Shown one piece after another: positions 1 to 13,799 of a stretch of 64,000 nt of DNA. Each line of letters starts with the position of its first letter. The first letter of the stretch is position 1. A program made the translations under genes and the position numbers. Origin of the DNA: Chondrosia reniformis (Eukaryota; Porifera; Demospongiae; Chondrillida; Chondrillidae); assembly GCA_947172415.1 (NCBI GenBank), contig OX359191.1, positions 6,696,001 to 6,760,000 on the forward strand, read 5' to 3'. The notes below the pieces were generated by a model. That model saw nothing but the letters and a program-made list of their open reading frames with translations, ran no database searches and was not told the origin of the DNA.

Positions 1-1559
1 ACTATGCCTCTAAAGGGCCACTTTAGTTTGGCATCATTCTCACCTTTCATCAAGTAAATGAACACTGAAACATGTGTTCCCTTAAATGTGCCATGTCCAC
101 CGGGAAGAATATTGAGACACATTTTGTATCCTCTATAGTGTGAGTAGAAAGGCTCACTATACCAGTCAGCATTTGCCATTCTCTTTTCCATGTGCTGGGT
201 TAGCTTGATGATGTATGGGGGTTGGTAGGTGAGTGGAACGCTAAGCCAAGGTCGCTGCAGTGTGTCCTGCACTGAGCTGGCTTCACTGGTTGGCTGTATG
301 TCAATGTTGTCAATTCTGAAGTAGAGATGATTATTTTGCAAAAAACAGCATTTCTGCTCTTCTCTGTGGGTTAGTTCAGAATGGGGAATGAATTTTTGGT
401 GTCCAAGACCTGAGTCTCTTTCAACTTCTTGAACACGGCCACTGATATTGGGATTTTCATCATCAAATACAATTGCTTTTCTATGATGTCTTTCTGGCCA
501 AAGTTGATTCAGCAAGCTGACCGTGATTGTTCCTCTGAAAGGCCAAGTCAGATTGTCATCATTTTCCCCTCTCATCAAACAGAAGAAAACTGATAGATGT
601 GAACCTTTGCCAGCACCACATCCATTTATGTAGACATTCATGCGGAACTTGTACCCCCCAGCATGAGAATAAAGTGGGTTGCTAAACCATTCAGCTGTAC
701 TATTCTTGAATTCATCAACATTACCTATCTTTATTATAGTAGGAGGCAGCGGATATTGCGATGGCGTGGTAGAGAGCCATGGAGTGAGGGGCGGGGCTAC
801 GGATTGCCCAGTGAGACACATTTGAGTAAGTATGACAGCCATCTTGTTTACACTGCTCATGCACGTGTTCAGGTGGCTGTCTTTATCCTCTTTCATATGC
901 TTATCAAGGTCTTTCCGTTTCATGACTGTTGTACACCCAATCTGGGCATATTCACAAGCAACCAATTCCTCCTGGCAGGTTGCTAGGTGAGCTTTTATGC
1001 CACTTCGCTTAATAGATAGCCTACACCCAGCTGGACATGAGATTGGAAAGTGGCTGCACACAGTGTAATGAGAAGTTACTATTAAGTCAAATACACCTTG
1101 TTTCTTACAATGAGGGCAGTTGAATGATCGCAGTTCACACTCTTCTTCAGTGTGATATTTCACTTTTTCCATCTGTAATAGTTTGCCACACTTCAAAGGG
1201 CAGGCTGTGGTCTGAAAAGGACATTTCTTTGTCTTATGATCCTCACAATTTCCAAGTTCTCCCTGCCACTTGCATCCTTTCTGGTTGTTTAAACACTTGA
1301 CATTCAAATTTCTAATCTGTCTAGCAGTGCGATTATCAGCAAAGATTTGACATTCAGACCTGCAAACTGGACAGTGATCCTTCACTTTGATGCACTCAGC
1401 ACAGAATACATGACCACATGGACTAGTCTGTTGAGCCTCATGAACTAACTCTAAACAAATGGGGCATTTGAGGTCTTCCAACACTCCTGGATCCTTCAGC
1501 AGGAAGATATACTCCTGGTCAGCATAACAGGCCTTATATTCTTCAAACTGCTTGGACAT
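1..1559 (-). CDS. TRAF-like RING/double-MATH protein, copy 1 (3' end outside window)
   Basis: Single open frame from an ATG at 1559 down to the window edge, about 519 codons, with the C-terminus missing. Order from the Met: C3HC4 RING near residues 32-66 (CPIC, CGHVFC, CPVC), a Cys/His-rich TRAF-type zinc-finger block to about residue 231, then a first TRAF-C/MATH domain and most of a second one. RING-TRAF proteins are typically ubiquitin ligases or adaptors downstream of immune and death receptors; that role is inferred here. No coiled coil is visible between the fingers and the first MATH. The linker between the two MATH domains is of intermediate length (QPTSEASSVQD). The start was chosen at MSKQF because it is shared by all five copies while the upstream sequence differs. 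Its relatives are the copies at 5.8, 25.6, 33.5 and 39.5 kb; the 5' flank is closest to the 25.6-kb copy. Confidence 0.85.
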   Translation of the reverse strand, partial: MSKQFEEYKACYADQEYIFLLKDPGVLEDLKCPICLELVHEAQQTSPCGHVFCAECIKVKDHCPVCRSECQIFADNRTARQIRNLNVKCLNNQKGCKWQGELGNCEDHKTKKCPFQTTACPLKCGKLLQMEKVKYHTEEECELRSFNCPHCKKQGVFDLIVTSHYTVCSHFPISCPAGCRLSIKRSGIKAHLATCQEELVACEYAQIGCTTVMKRKDLDKHMKEDKDSHLNTCMSSVNKMAVILTQMCLTGQSVAPPLTPWLSTTPSQYPLPPTIIKIGNVDEFKNSTAEWFSNPLYSHAGGYKFRMNVYINGCGAGKGSHLSVFFCLMRGENDDNLTWPFRGTITVSLLNQLWPERHHRKAIVFDDENPNISGRVQEVERDSGLGHQKFIPHSELTHREEQKCCFLQNNHLYFRIDNIDIQPTSEASSVQDTLQRPWLSVPLTYQPPYIIKLTQHMEKRMANADWYSEPFYSHYRGYKMCLNILPGGHGTFKGTHVSVFIYLMKGENDAKLKWPFRGI

Positions 1560-1704
1560 AGTGATTACCGTAAAACTAAAAGATATAAGTAATATAGTCC
1601 CTTTGTAACCTTTTGAAAAAAAAGGGCGTTTTGTTATTACTGGCAGGATCGTGACACTTGTATATAGTGAAAATTAATGACATTCATACACTCTATGAAT
1701 ATAA

Positions 1705-1890
1705 TTATGAATTCCAAGAACAAAACATGGCTTTCTGTTAATGAGAGAGGTAATCAAGGTGAGGTATGACTTCATTAATTTGCTACTTCTACCAATGTTT
1801 CAACATTAAAACTATATAGTAAAATTTAGTCTTCAGCACCTACATATGTATGTACGTACAGTAGGTGTACATAAGTCTAATTCTTGTGAA
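1705..1890 (+). pseudogene. Relic of death-domain gene exon 5 plus following intron
   Basis: This stretch between TRAF copy 1 and PTGR A resembles 23020-23190 of the death-domain gene. The exon end around TTTCTGTNAATGAG, the ATCAAGGTGAGG donor and the following intron words (CTACTTCTACCA, TGTTTCAACATTAAA, AAAATTTAGTCTTCAG) are in the same order. The exon part no longer keeps a long frame. The rest of 1560-2092 holds no gene that I can see. Confidence 0.6.
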
Positions 1891-2092
1891 AAAATCTATA
1901 ATCACAACATCTACAAATCTAGATCCTTTATAATCACAACATAAGCATACACTAAAACAGTACACTGTATGTATGTCAGCTTTTACATTTATACATTCCT
2001 TTACTTTCATATAAACAAAATGCTATTTCTTTATAAATTCATTTACATTCCTAATTTAGTTTCAGTTGACTTGATAGTATGTACGTATGTAT

Positions 2093-5523
<3,431 letters not shown>

Positions 5524-5778
5524 TTCGTAAGCTATATATCGTAGCACAGGTCATGTGCAAATGGTGCTGTAGGCGTTTGTGGGCCCCTCGAGAATTTGGC
5601 CCGGGGGGGCTAATTTACTAAAATGGGCCCCTGGCAAAGCATTAGCGATCACGATCACGGCAATATACGATAATTAGGGGCATGATAATTGCAACAGTAA
5701 TAGCAGTTATTAATCTAAGTTCTGCCACACAAGTGGTTTTGTCAAGCAAAAACTAAAAATTAATTCTAGGTGCGTTGA

Positions 5779-7600
5779 TCAAGCTTGCTTTAGCAGGATA
5801 CTGTCTATTCTGAAGTAGAGGCAGTCCTCTTGTAAATAGGATGTGCCTTCTTCAGGCTTAAGTGCATTATTAGATATGAAATTTCCTGATCCTCTTCCGC
5901 GTTTTGCTCTATTTGCTTTTGTAACTCGGCCACTTGATTCAATAGGTGTAGCCTCACTAAAGACTATCTTCTGTGTGTGGTGGTTGTCATTCTGAAGCTG
6001 GTTCAGTAAGCTGACTATAACTGTGCCTCTGAAGGGCCACTTTAGCTTGGCATCGTTTTCACCTTTCATCAAGTAAATGTACACTGAAACATGTGTTCCC
6101 TTAAATGTGCCATGTCCACCGGGAAGAATATTGAGACACATTTTATATCCTCTATAGTGTGAGTAGAATGGCTCACTATACCAGTCAGCATTTGTCATTC
6201 TCTTTTCCATGTGCTGGGTTAGCTTGATGATGTAAGGAGGTTGGTAGGTGAGTGGAACGCTAAGCCAAGGTCGCTGCAGTGTGTCCTGCACTGAGCTGGC
6301 TTCACTGGTGGTCCAATTACGGAAATCTCCTGGCTGTATGTCAATGTTGTCAATTCTGAAGTAGAGATGATTATTTTGCAAAAAACAGTATTTCTGCTCT
6401 TCTCTGTGGGTTAGCTCAGAATGGGGAATGAATGTTTGGTGTCCAAAACCTGACTTTCTTTCAACTTCTTGAACACGGCCACTGATATTGGGATTTTCAT
6501 CATCAAAGACAATTGATTTTCTATAATGTCTTTCTGGCCAAAGTTGATTCAGCAAGCTGACCGTGATTGTTCCTCTGAAAGGCCAAATCAGATTGTCATC
6601 ATTTTCCCCTCTCATCAAACAGAAGAAAACTGATAAATGTGAACCTTTGCCAGCACCATTTCCATTTATGTAGACATTCATTCGGAATCTGTACCCCCCA
6701 GCATGAGAATAAAGTGGGTTGCTAAACCATTCAGCTTTACTCTTCTTCAATTCATCAACATTACCTATCTTTATTATAGTAGGAGGCAGCGGATATTGTG
6801 ATGTCGTGGTAGAGAGCCATGGAGTTAAGGGGGGGGGTTACTGATTGCCCAGTGAGACACACTTGAGTAAGTATGACAGCCATCTTGTTTACACTGCTCA
6901 TGCACATGTTCAGGTGACTGTCTTTCTCCTCTTTCATATGCTTATCAAGGTCTTTCCGTTTCATGACTGTTGTACACCCAATTTGTGCGTACTCACAAGC
7001 AACCACTTCCTCCTGGCAGGTTGCTAGGTGAGCTTTTATGCCACTTCGCTTAATAGATAGCCTACACCCAGCTGGACATGAGATTGGAAAGTGGCTACAT
7101 ACAGTGTAATGAGAAGTTACTATTAAGTCAAATACACCTTGTTTCTTACAATGAGGGCAGTTGAATGATCGCAGTTTACACTCTTCTTCAGTGTGATATT
7201 TCACTTTTTGCTTCTGTAATAGTTTGCCACACTTCAAAGGGCAAGCTGTGGTCTGAAAAGGACATTTCTTTGTCTTATGATCCTCACAATTTCCAAGTTC
7301 TCCCTGCCACTTGCATCCTCTCTGGCTGTTTAAACACTTGACTTTCAAATTTCTAATCTGTCTAGCAGTGCGATTATCAGCAAAGATTTGACATTCAGAC
7401 CTGCAAACTGGACAGTGATCCTTCACTTTGATGCACCCAGCACAGAACACATGACCACATGGACTAGTCTGTTGAGCCTCGTGAACTAACTCCAAACAAA
7501 TGGGGCATTTGAGGTCTTCCAACACTCCTGGATCCTTCAGCAGGAAGATATACTCCTGGTCAGTATAACAGGCCTTATATTCTTCAAACTGCTTGGACAT
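5779..7600 (-). pseudogene. TRAF-like RING/double-MATH gene, copy 2, frameshifted
   Basis: Same architecture as the other copies, but the frame breaks near 6823-6838. There the copy has an extra T (GTTAA for GTAA) and a run of nine G where the paralogs read GGGGCGGGG; the net change is +1. The N-terminal part (RING and fingers) ends shortly after the break, and the two MATH domains continue open in the other frame to a stop at 5779. Everything else is intact, including the long linker PGDFRNWTTSEASSVQD between the MATH domains. Either a recent pseudogene or a homopolymer-type assembly error. Start set at MSKQF (7600); an in-frame upstream Met at 7657 exists but is not conserved in copies 1 and 3. 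Confidence 0.8.
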
Positions 7601-7944
7601 ATTGATTACCGTACAACCAAGATAAGTAATAGCCCCTTTGTTGATTGACAAGGACACTTCCTTAACAATTAAAAAGCTATATAGGAATTACAAAATCGTA
7701 ACCACTGGAATGCAGCTTTGTTTATATAGTCAGTGTAGATATATTTGCACAAGAACTACATCGAATAATATACAGTATATATAACTATGTAAAGGTTGCA
7801 ATATTAATATGGTTATAATGAGCAGATTATACCTTTTTGGATCATCCCTGTAGCATATAGTGAACATATATAGTTACAAGTATGAATACTGCAGTGCTTG
7901 CAACAGTTGATTAATAATATTATTGTAATTAAAGAATGCATATA

Positions 7945-8412
7945 CAGTCGACTCCACTTATAACGAACTCGCTCATAACGAATTTTGGGTTATAACGAAC
8001 GATTGTCAAAAAAAAACAATTTCCTGTCCATTCAATTCCTTCTGTTTATATTAACAACCCTAAACGAACTTCTATTATAACGAACGTGTTAACTTATTAT
8101 TATGTATGTGTGAAGCCAAAAACGGCTGTATTTATCATTCTTAAACCGAAGTTACTGGACGAAGTGGATAAAGGGAGGAAGGAGAAGGGTATTTGTGACG
8201 AATTTTCAGTTGAAAAGTCCACCCTGAGTACCATTAATATACTATTTTACGTAATTTTAATTTTGTAAACATTCTACTGTATTCATACTGCACTGATGAG
8301 TAGTTTATTTGTATAGTTATATACAAATAAAGTACATTTGCTTATAAAGAACTTTTTTTATAAAGAACAATTACGCTGGGATTTTGGTGTTCGTTATATC
8401 AGGAGTCGACTG
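7945..8412 (+). mobile_element. pogo/Tigger-like DNA transposon remnant with TIRs and TA target site
   Basis: Ends are inverted copies of CAGTCGACTCC..TATAACGAAC, flanked by TA on both sides. Inside, 8086-8265 encodes a fragment (LLDEVDKGRKEKG, then FSVEKSTLSTI) resembling the N-terminal helix-turn-helix of Tigger/CENP-B-type transposases; the rest of the transposase is deleted. The two paralogous segments (near 35670 and 41680) have an ordinary TA at the equivalent point, so this is a clean insertion after the segmental duplication. Confidence 0.8.
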
Positions 8413-9463
8413 TAATTATATATGTAGAAGTTCATTCTGTATTTCTAAATTAAAAATGTCTGTACATGTGGAATTTGTAACGCCACTTTGGAAAAGGTAG
8501 CAAAACAAGACAGTCATCATGTGATAAGGCTAACCATGCAGAATTGGCATACTGAAACATATATATAATTACAGTAGGTGATTTAATCATACATATGTAT
8601 CTACGTTAATTAGGCACATCATGTTAGCTGAAGTAGGCCTAGAAGTGATTAATTTACATTGAAGACTGACAAAATGCATGTTCATATATGCATGCTTAAT
8701 GATGGAATATACCATGCTTGGCCATGTCTTTGCTCAAGTCAATTCTCAAAAAAGGATTGAAACAAGAAAGTAATTCCTAGCTAATCATAATTCAGTACAG
8801 TGTAACCCGGATAATCCGCCAAACTGCCTAATCTGCCTGAGTTTGTATAGAACGAATTCATTTACATGGTAGAAGTATCTATGTAATCCACTAACCGCTG
8901 AATCCTCCATCCGCCATTGTTTTCTCGCCTCAATTGCACATTTAAAGGTGGTTTCCACCTTATTATTTGGTATTTTGATATTATAAATAAAGTTGAGAAA
9001 ATGGCATATATTACATATAAAGTAAGAGAGACATACGTACAATAATATTCTTTTAATAATAAAAAGTATTTGTATTAAAGCATGCATATAATTACGTAGA
9101 AGTGAATATAAAGTCATTGATGGAAATTCGAGGGAGCTCCATTTCCAAATGAAAATGTCTGTGGAACTTGTACAATATCAAACTGGTAACCGCCACTTTC
9201 AGAGATATGTTTTGACTCTGTGATGCAACAACAAACAACATGAGAAATGATAAATAATCAGTACTAGTGAGAGCAGACTGGAATGTCATACAAGTATGTA
9301 GCAACATTGAGCCCAGAAGAGGAAGGTTTGGTCTGAAAGAAATATCTACTAGGAATTTTAGAAAATGAATTAAGGATTAATAAACAATTACCAAATGTAC
9401 TAAATCTCTCAAATCTAGACTTAAAATGGAAGTTAGAATTGATGGATTGAAATACATTTTATT

Positions 9464-9621
9464 TTATTTAAGTTGAGTAACTTGCACATGCTGTGTTTGC
9501 AGACCTTCATATTCCTTCTTCTGCTTGGCAACAAACAACATGGCTTCCACTCGTTTGGTGTCCTCTGGTGTAAGGCCATTGGTCAGAGCAGCATACCATT
9601 CATGATCTACTTGAGCAATCT
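9464..9621 (-). pseudogene. Duplicated importin-7/8 terminal exon (orphan)
   Basis: Near-identical to importin exon 26 at 42468-42625, encoding the C-terminal VDHEWYAALTNGL...TQLK end and the same stop. No upstream importin exons beyond a broken exon 25 follow, so it cannot make an importin on its own. Confidence 0.75.
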
Positions 9622-10010
9622 CTACTCATTGGAGAGAAGAAAGTAAAAGGAAGAAATATGTACTAGGAATTTTAGAAAATGAATTAAGGATTAATAAACA
9701 ATTACCAAGTGTACTAAAACTCTCAAATACATATTGTGGTAGATAATTATTTGAGTGTCGGCAACACTTATTGAACAGGTTTGAACATTTCTACCTAATG
9801 AAGATTAGGTCTTCATCAGCAATCACCAAAATAATTATCAACGCTAATGATCACAACAGCTATCCCTTATCATTACATATACACAATATTGAATGGATAA
9901 AACTGACTGATAAAGTCCTCCTATTAGCATGTATCTCACATGCAACTATACACTACAATTCCTACACTAATAGAATAAGGATTTCTTCTAACTGCATGCG
10001 TCGAACTTAT

Positions 10011-10157
10011 CTTTGTAAAGGTTCATCTTTCGACTTTGGGAGCTTCTAGAGATGCAGTTTTTTCGATTCTTCTTTCTGCCAAACGTTTCGACCCTGGGGG
10101 TCTTCTTCAAGGGCGTCTCTAGTCGCTCCCAAAGTCGAAAGATGAACCTTTACAAAG
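10011..10157. mobile_element. Hairpin MITE (arms about 44 bp)
   Basis: Left arm starts CTTTGTAAAGGTTCATC and runs to about 10054. The right arm (about 10113-10157) is its near-perfect reverse complement. The centre carries CGTTTCGACCCTGGGGGTC, which also occurs in the related hairpin at 49278-49425. No coding sequence. Confidence 0.65.
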
Positions 10158-10382
10158 CACTAGTTACTACACTAGTAAACTACAATAGTTTAAGGTACGT
10201 AAGCCTCTCAAATGCCACAAACCACAATTATAAACTTTCGTCTGGTGAGGACTAACTTGCTATTGTTTCGTTGAAAACAATGTACTCGTCTATTCCACAA
10301 TTATCATCATCAATCCAGGTTTCAAAATCAACTTCCAACATCAGATGCATGTTTTAATTTAATCCTCCTCATTTCTGTACAG

Positions 10383-13300
10383 ATCTTGAAGGTATCTTTT
10401 TCTTCTCTGTTCTGCTTGATTCCCGTGGAGAAGGTCAGTGAGGTTGTGAATACATTTGCTGACCAAATTCTATCTGAAGAGACACAGAAAGACAAGAATG
10501 CTCCAATCAAAATCAAAATGTGAGTTACCACTTCATCCACCTTACACTGCTTGATTGGGTAGCTTTCCTTATATGGACAGACATACGTATTTCCATATTT
10601 GGTGTTGTGTCTTATAAAGGGTTTGTCATAAGGTCTTGTACCTGTCTACTGAACCAATGCATCCATTTATTGTATAAATAACCCCACGATTAAGAGAGAG
10701 CTAAGGATCTTGGGATTCAAAGAAGAACTGCCAGAAAGATTCCTAGGGTCACTGATGAAGGGTGGTGTTCCCAGAAACAGCTGTCTGGCCCAGTGTATTA
10801 ACCAAATAAATAAATAAAGACTCCTGTATCCTCATCCAAAGCTCTTACTAGGTTTAGCTTCCTATAGGCTTTCCGATTTATAACAGAATAGACATAGCAT
10901 GTAGGAAAGTGGTGTATTAGATTATTCATGGACTATTCAAGTGTTGCGACATTATCACAACCTAGCTATATAGAGAGAAGGTTGATCTGGTAACTGGACG
11001 GGAAACAGCTCTTTCTAGTATATCACCATTATAATGTGTATTCAGTTAATTCTGGTTTTGTTTTGTGTTATTCCTATGGAAAGTTAGCTACGTAGGTGAA
11101 TTGTAACTTTCATGTGTACGTACACTACATGCCTATTAAATGTAGTATATTTGTATGTAGTTGTATTAGTCAGTAGTTTAATTCCCCTTTCAGATTGAAC
11201 CTGTTTTACATTCACTTTGAGAATGGGGACACTCACAAGTTTGGGTTGCTGATAAAGAGAGTCAACTATGCAGTACACTTCAAGTTAGGAATGTTGCTGA
11301 ATGTCGACCAGTCAAAGGTAGGTATGGCATGCTTAAGTTGAAGCAACATAAACATGGCCGTCAAAAGGTTTGGTTTAATATTTTATTGCACTAATAGCAA
11401 TTCAATGGAACTTCAATTAATTAGCAAATCAGATGTTCATAAAATTAATATACCTGTATATTGTATTACTAGGTTAAATAGTACAAAATTGTCAGATTTG
11501 ACTGATTATGATGGGAATGTCGCCTTTTAGCTAAATTCTCAACTGAAACAGGTGTGCTGAAGTGTTTTATGGCAAATTTCAAACCTTCAATTTATTATAT
11601 TTGTAGTAGAATTGTGAATTTTCAAACTAGGGAAAGAATTATATTTTTAGTTGAATTGTGCAACAAATCGACCTGTTGTGACATTCTACTGTATAATTGT
11701 TCTAACAACACAACTTTACAAGCTAAACTTAATACTGAAATATCTCTCATGTCTTCCCCTCACACCCAACCACTCACAGCAGTGTATGTTCCATCCTTTA
11801 GGCTTCTCAGTGGGTGAAGCAGTGTAGGTGCACTCCCCCTCAGAAGAGGGAGCTGTACAAGGCTCTCTGGGAGGTCTACCACTTACACCACAGAAGGTGA
11901 GCAGTGATGCTCTATATAGTTCAGTTTTGTTGGTAAACAAGTCTTATTTATGTCACACTTGCTTGTACTATGCTAGTCTACCCATCCTTACACTGCCACT
12001 TTACTCTCTTTTCATCTCCATCCTCAGTCTTGCTGCCGCCTTCCTTGTTGAATCTGTCAAAACTCTAACTGATGAAGATGCTGCAAGTGGAGCTGAACTT
12101 ACGCGTCTCTCCATCACAGAGGCCCTCATGGACAAGCAACAGTACGTGTTTGATGACCTGCTCAACCTGCCGGCCATGAAGGCCATCACTGCAGAACCAC
12201 TACATGAGGTGGGTGGAATGTTACCATGACAACCAAGTCATACTTTCTTTAAGTGTTTTGATTAAATTTGATTATTTTATTGCTGAAAGTTTGGCTACGT
12301 CGACGTCCCTATGGCAATAGCATATTTAATTCATCTGTACTCAGTAATATATACAGTACGTTTTGGGTCGGTTGTCCAGACCAGATGTTGCAATTGGTAA
12401 CTCGCAACTACCATTTGAACAAGCATTCCCACTCGAATGACGTCACCATGCATGCGACGATAAGCTTTTACGATTACCGATTGCAATGTCCTGTCTGGAC
12501 AACCGACCCAAAAAGTACTGTAATACATAAAAGATAAAGGATACATGTTTATGCATTTATTTTTGCATTTCTTCTGTAGCTGTTAAAAATATTTGTTTCT
12601 GGCAAATTAACTGATTTTAAAGCATTTCTAGTGAAAAATAGTCAGTTATTTGATTCTACAGGTACAGTGATTGCCTGCATTAGTATCCTAGGTAACGCCA
12701 TGGTAACCATACCCTCTCCAATTGTGTGTTCAGGACTAGATGTACAAGTGCTGACAAAAAAGATGCAGCTGTTAACACTAACGTCAATGGCAACTACAAG
12801 AAGCGAGATTGACTTCTCTTTGGTTGAGAGAGAGTTGGACATTGAACCTGCTTCAGTTGATAGTACAGTCATCGAAGGTACAGCTAACGCTTTTGAATGT
12901 ACATATTTGTAGAGTTAGTGTGTTATTGCATTCGCTTGTTCATATAGCTGTTTGTTTGAAATTGATGACAGCCAAAGTTGATCAAATTAACAAGAAAATT
13001 GTTGTCAGGTAGAAAGTATAGCATATCACAATACACACGTTCTTTGTTTAGTTTGTCCTCAAACTCCTCTTAGTTCATGTGATTAACCTGAACTAACCTA
13101 ACCTCCTTGAGGGACAGCTGTAGAGTGTCCCAAAGGGTTGGCATTTCTTTTTGGCCTTCCTTTATCAATTTGACCTTATATCCATTATTCACCATATTTA
13201 AAAACATTTTGGCTCTTATACAGAAGTGCACCATTGTCATGGCAATAGGTTATCACATGTAGCTGAACAGGAAGCTGTATTTTAATTGTCTTACTACTTT

Positions 13301-13543
13301 AATCAGAATGACATGCGAGATGAGGAACCCACCCTCCCAAAGGGCGGGTTCTGAAACACATACACTTAAATTCATTACCTGAATCTGGTTCATTGTAATA
13401 TTTCTCTTCTTCTTAGTGGGTCTACCGTACGTCAATTTGGACCAGAACAGTGGAAGGAAATTCACGACAAACTCTCAATTTTCCGAAAAAATCTTAATTC
13501 TATTCGTAATAAGTTTGAATCTATCACTAATTTGAAATCTTAG
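10383..13543 (+). CDS. EIF3M: Eukaryotic translation initiation factor 3 subunit M, 5' end missing
   Basis: Eight exons in consistent phase: 10383-10519, 11194-11317, 11802-11896, 12028-12208, 12580-12661, 12734-12877, 12948-13008, 13417-13543 (stop TAG). They encode 316 residues that follow eIF3m from about its first third to the end: the VEKVSEVVNTFADQ helix, QWVKQC, the FDDLLNLPAMKAI block, LLKIFVSGKL, and the PCI-domain end with KVDQINKKIVVRSG and FGPEQW. Human eIF3m is 374 aa, so roughly 60 N-terminal residues are absent. eIF3m is a PCI subunit of the cytosolic eIF3 complex needed for translation initiation. Just 5' of the first exon (10343) the sequence switches to a duplicated importin fragment, so the first exons were probably displaced or deleted. 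It could still be functional if transcribed from another start; a duplicate elsewhere is likely. Confidence 0.82.
10746..10791 (+). ncRNA. Hammerhead-ribozyme-like motif in SINE-like repeat
   Basis: Stem I GGGUCA (10746-10751) pairs with UGGCCC (10786-10791) over 6 bp including one G-U. Core CUGAUGA at 10752-10758, GAAA at 10774-10777, stem III ACAG/CUGU, cleavage triplet GUC ending at 10785. Stem II is short (GGG/CCC) with an unpaired A on each side, so activity is uncertain. It lies in eIF3m intron 1 in the sense orientation. The downstream tail (about 10820-10930) matches the other family members. Confidence 0.5.
12354..12520. mobile_element. TA-flanked MITE with about 50-bp inverted repeats
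   Basis: Both ends read CAGTAC..TTTTGGGTCGG when viewed inward, continue as TTGTCCAGAC, and are flanked by TA. The arms stay complementary for about 50 bp, leaving a loop of about 70 bp without coding capacity. It sits in an eIF3m intron. Tc1/mariner-like family inferred from the TA duplication. Confidence 0.75.
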
Positions 13544-13799
13544 TTGCCATGCCAACCACCATTTCCATGACTATGAAAACACCTTCTCTTCCACACTGGA
13601 CTGATAAATTGCAGCTTTATCTAATTCTGTTAACTTATCTCTTTAAGCACAAACACTATATTGAGTAGTTTGTATACCTGTATTGTGAAGATTGTTAATG
13701 TTGATATGTACGACTATAATATTCATAATATGCAAACAAACATGACGGAATACACACATGACATCACGGTACTTCCCCCAGGACTTCACCTCTTAACAA

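Larger units (their letters stand above)
7601..10343. repeat. Segmental duplicate of importin-7/8 3' flank and last exons (copy 1)
   Basis: Collinear with 41324-43270 and 35312-37550. It holds the TRAF 5' flank, a TAACCCGGATAATCCGCC-type repeat near 8813, a copy of importin exon 26 at 9464-9621 (minus, open frame, ends in the same TAA), and part of exon 25 at 10257-10343. It is interrupted by the pogo-like element at 7945-8412 and a hairpin element at 10011-10157. Homology stops abruptly at about 10343, inside exon 25, where eIF3m sequence begins. No other gene is visible. Confidence 0.75.

Noticed and set aside
663-986. Plus-strand ORF recurring opposite every TRAF copy (also near 6845, 26512, 34415, 40568)
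   Set aside because: Antisense shadow of the TRAF finger/MATH1 coding sequence; varies as the sense codons dictate.
9771-10255. Plus-strand ORFs near the hairpin element
   Set aside because: Antisense to duplicated importin flank and hairpin MITE; no family resemblance.
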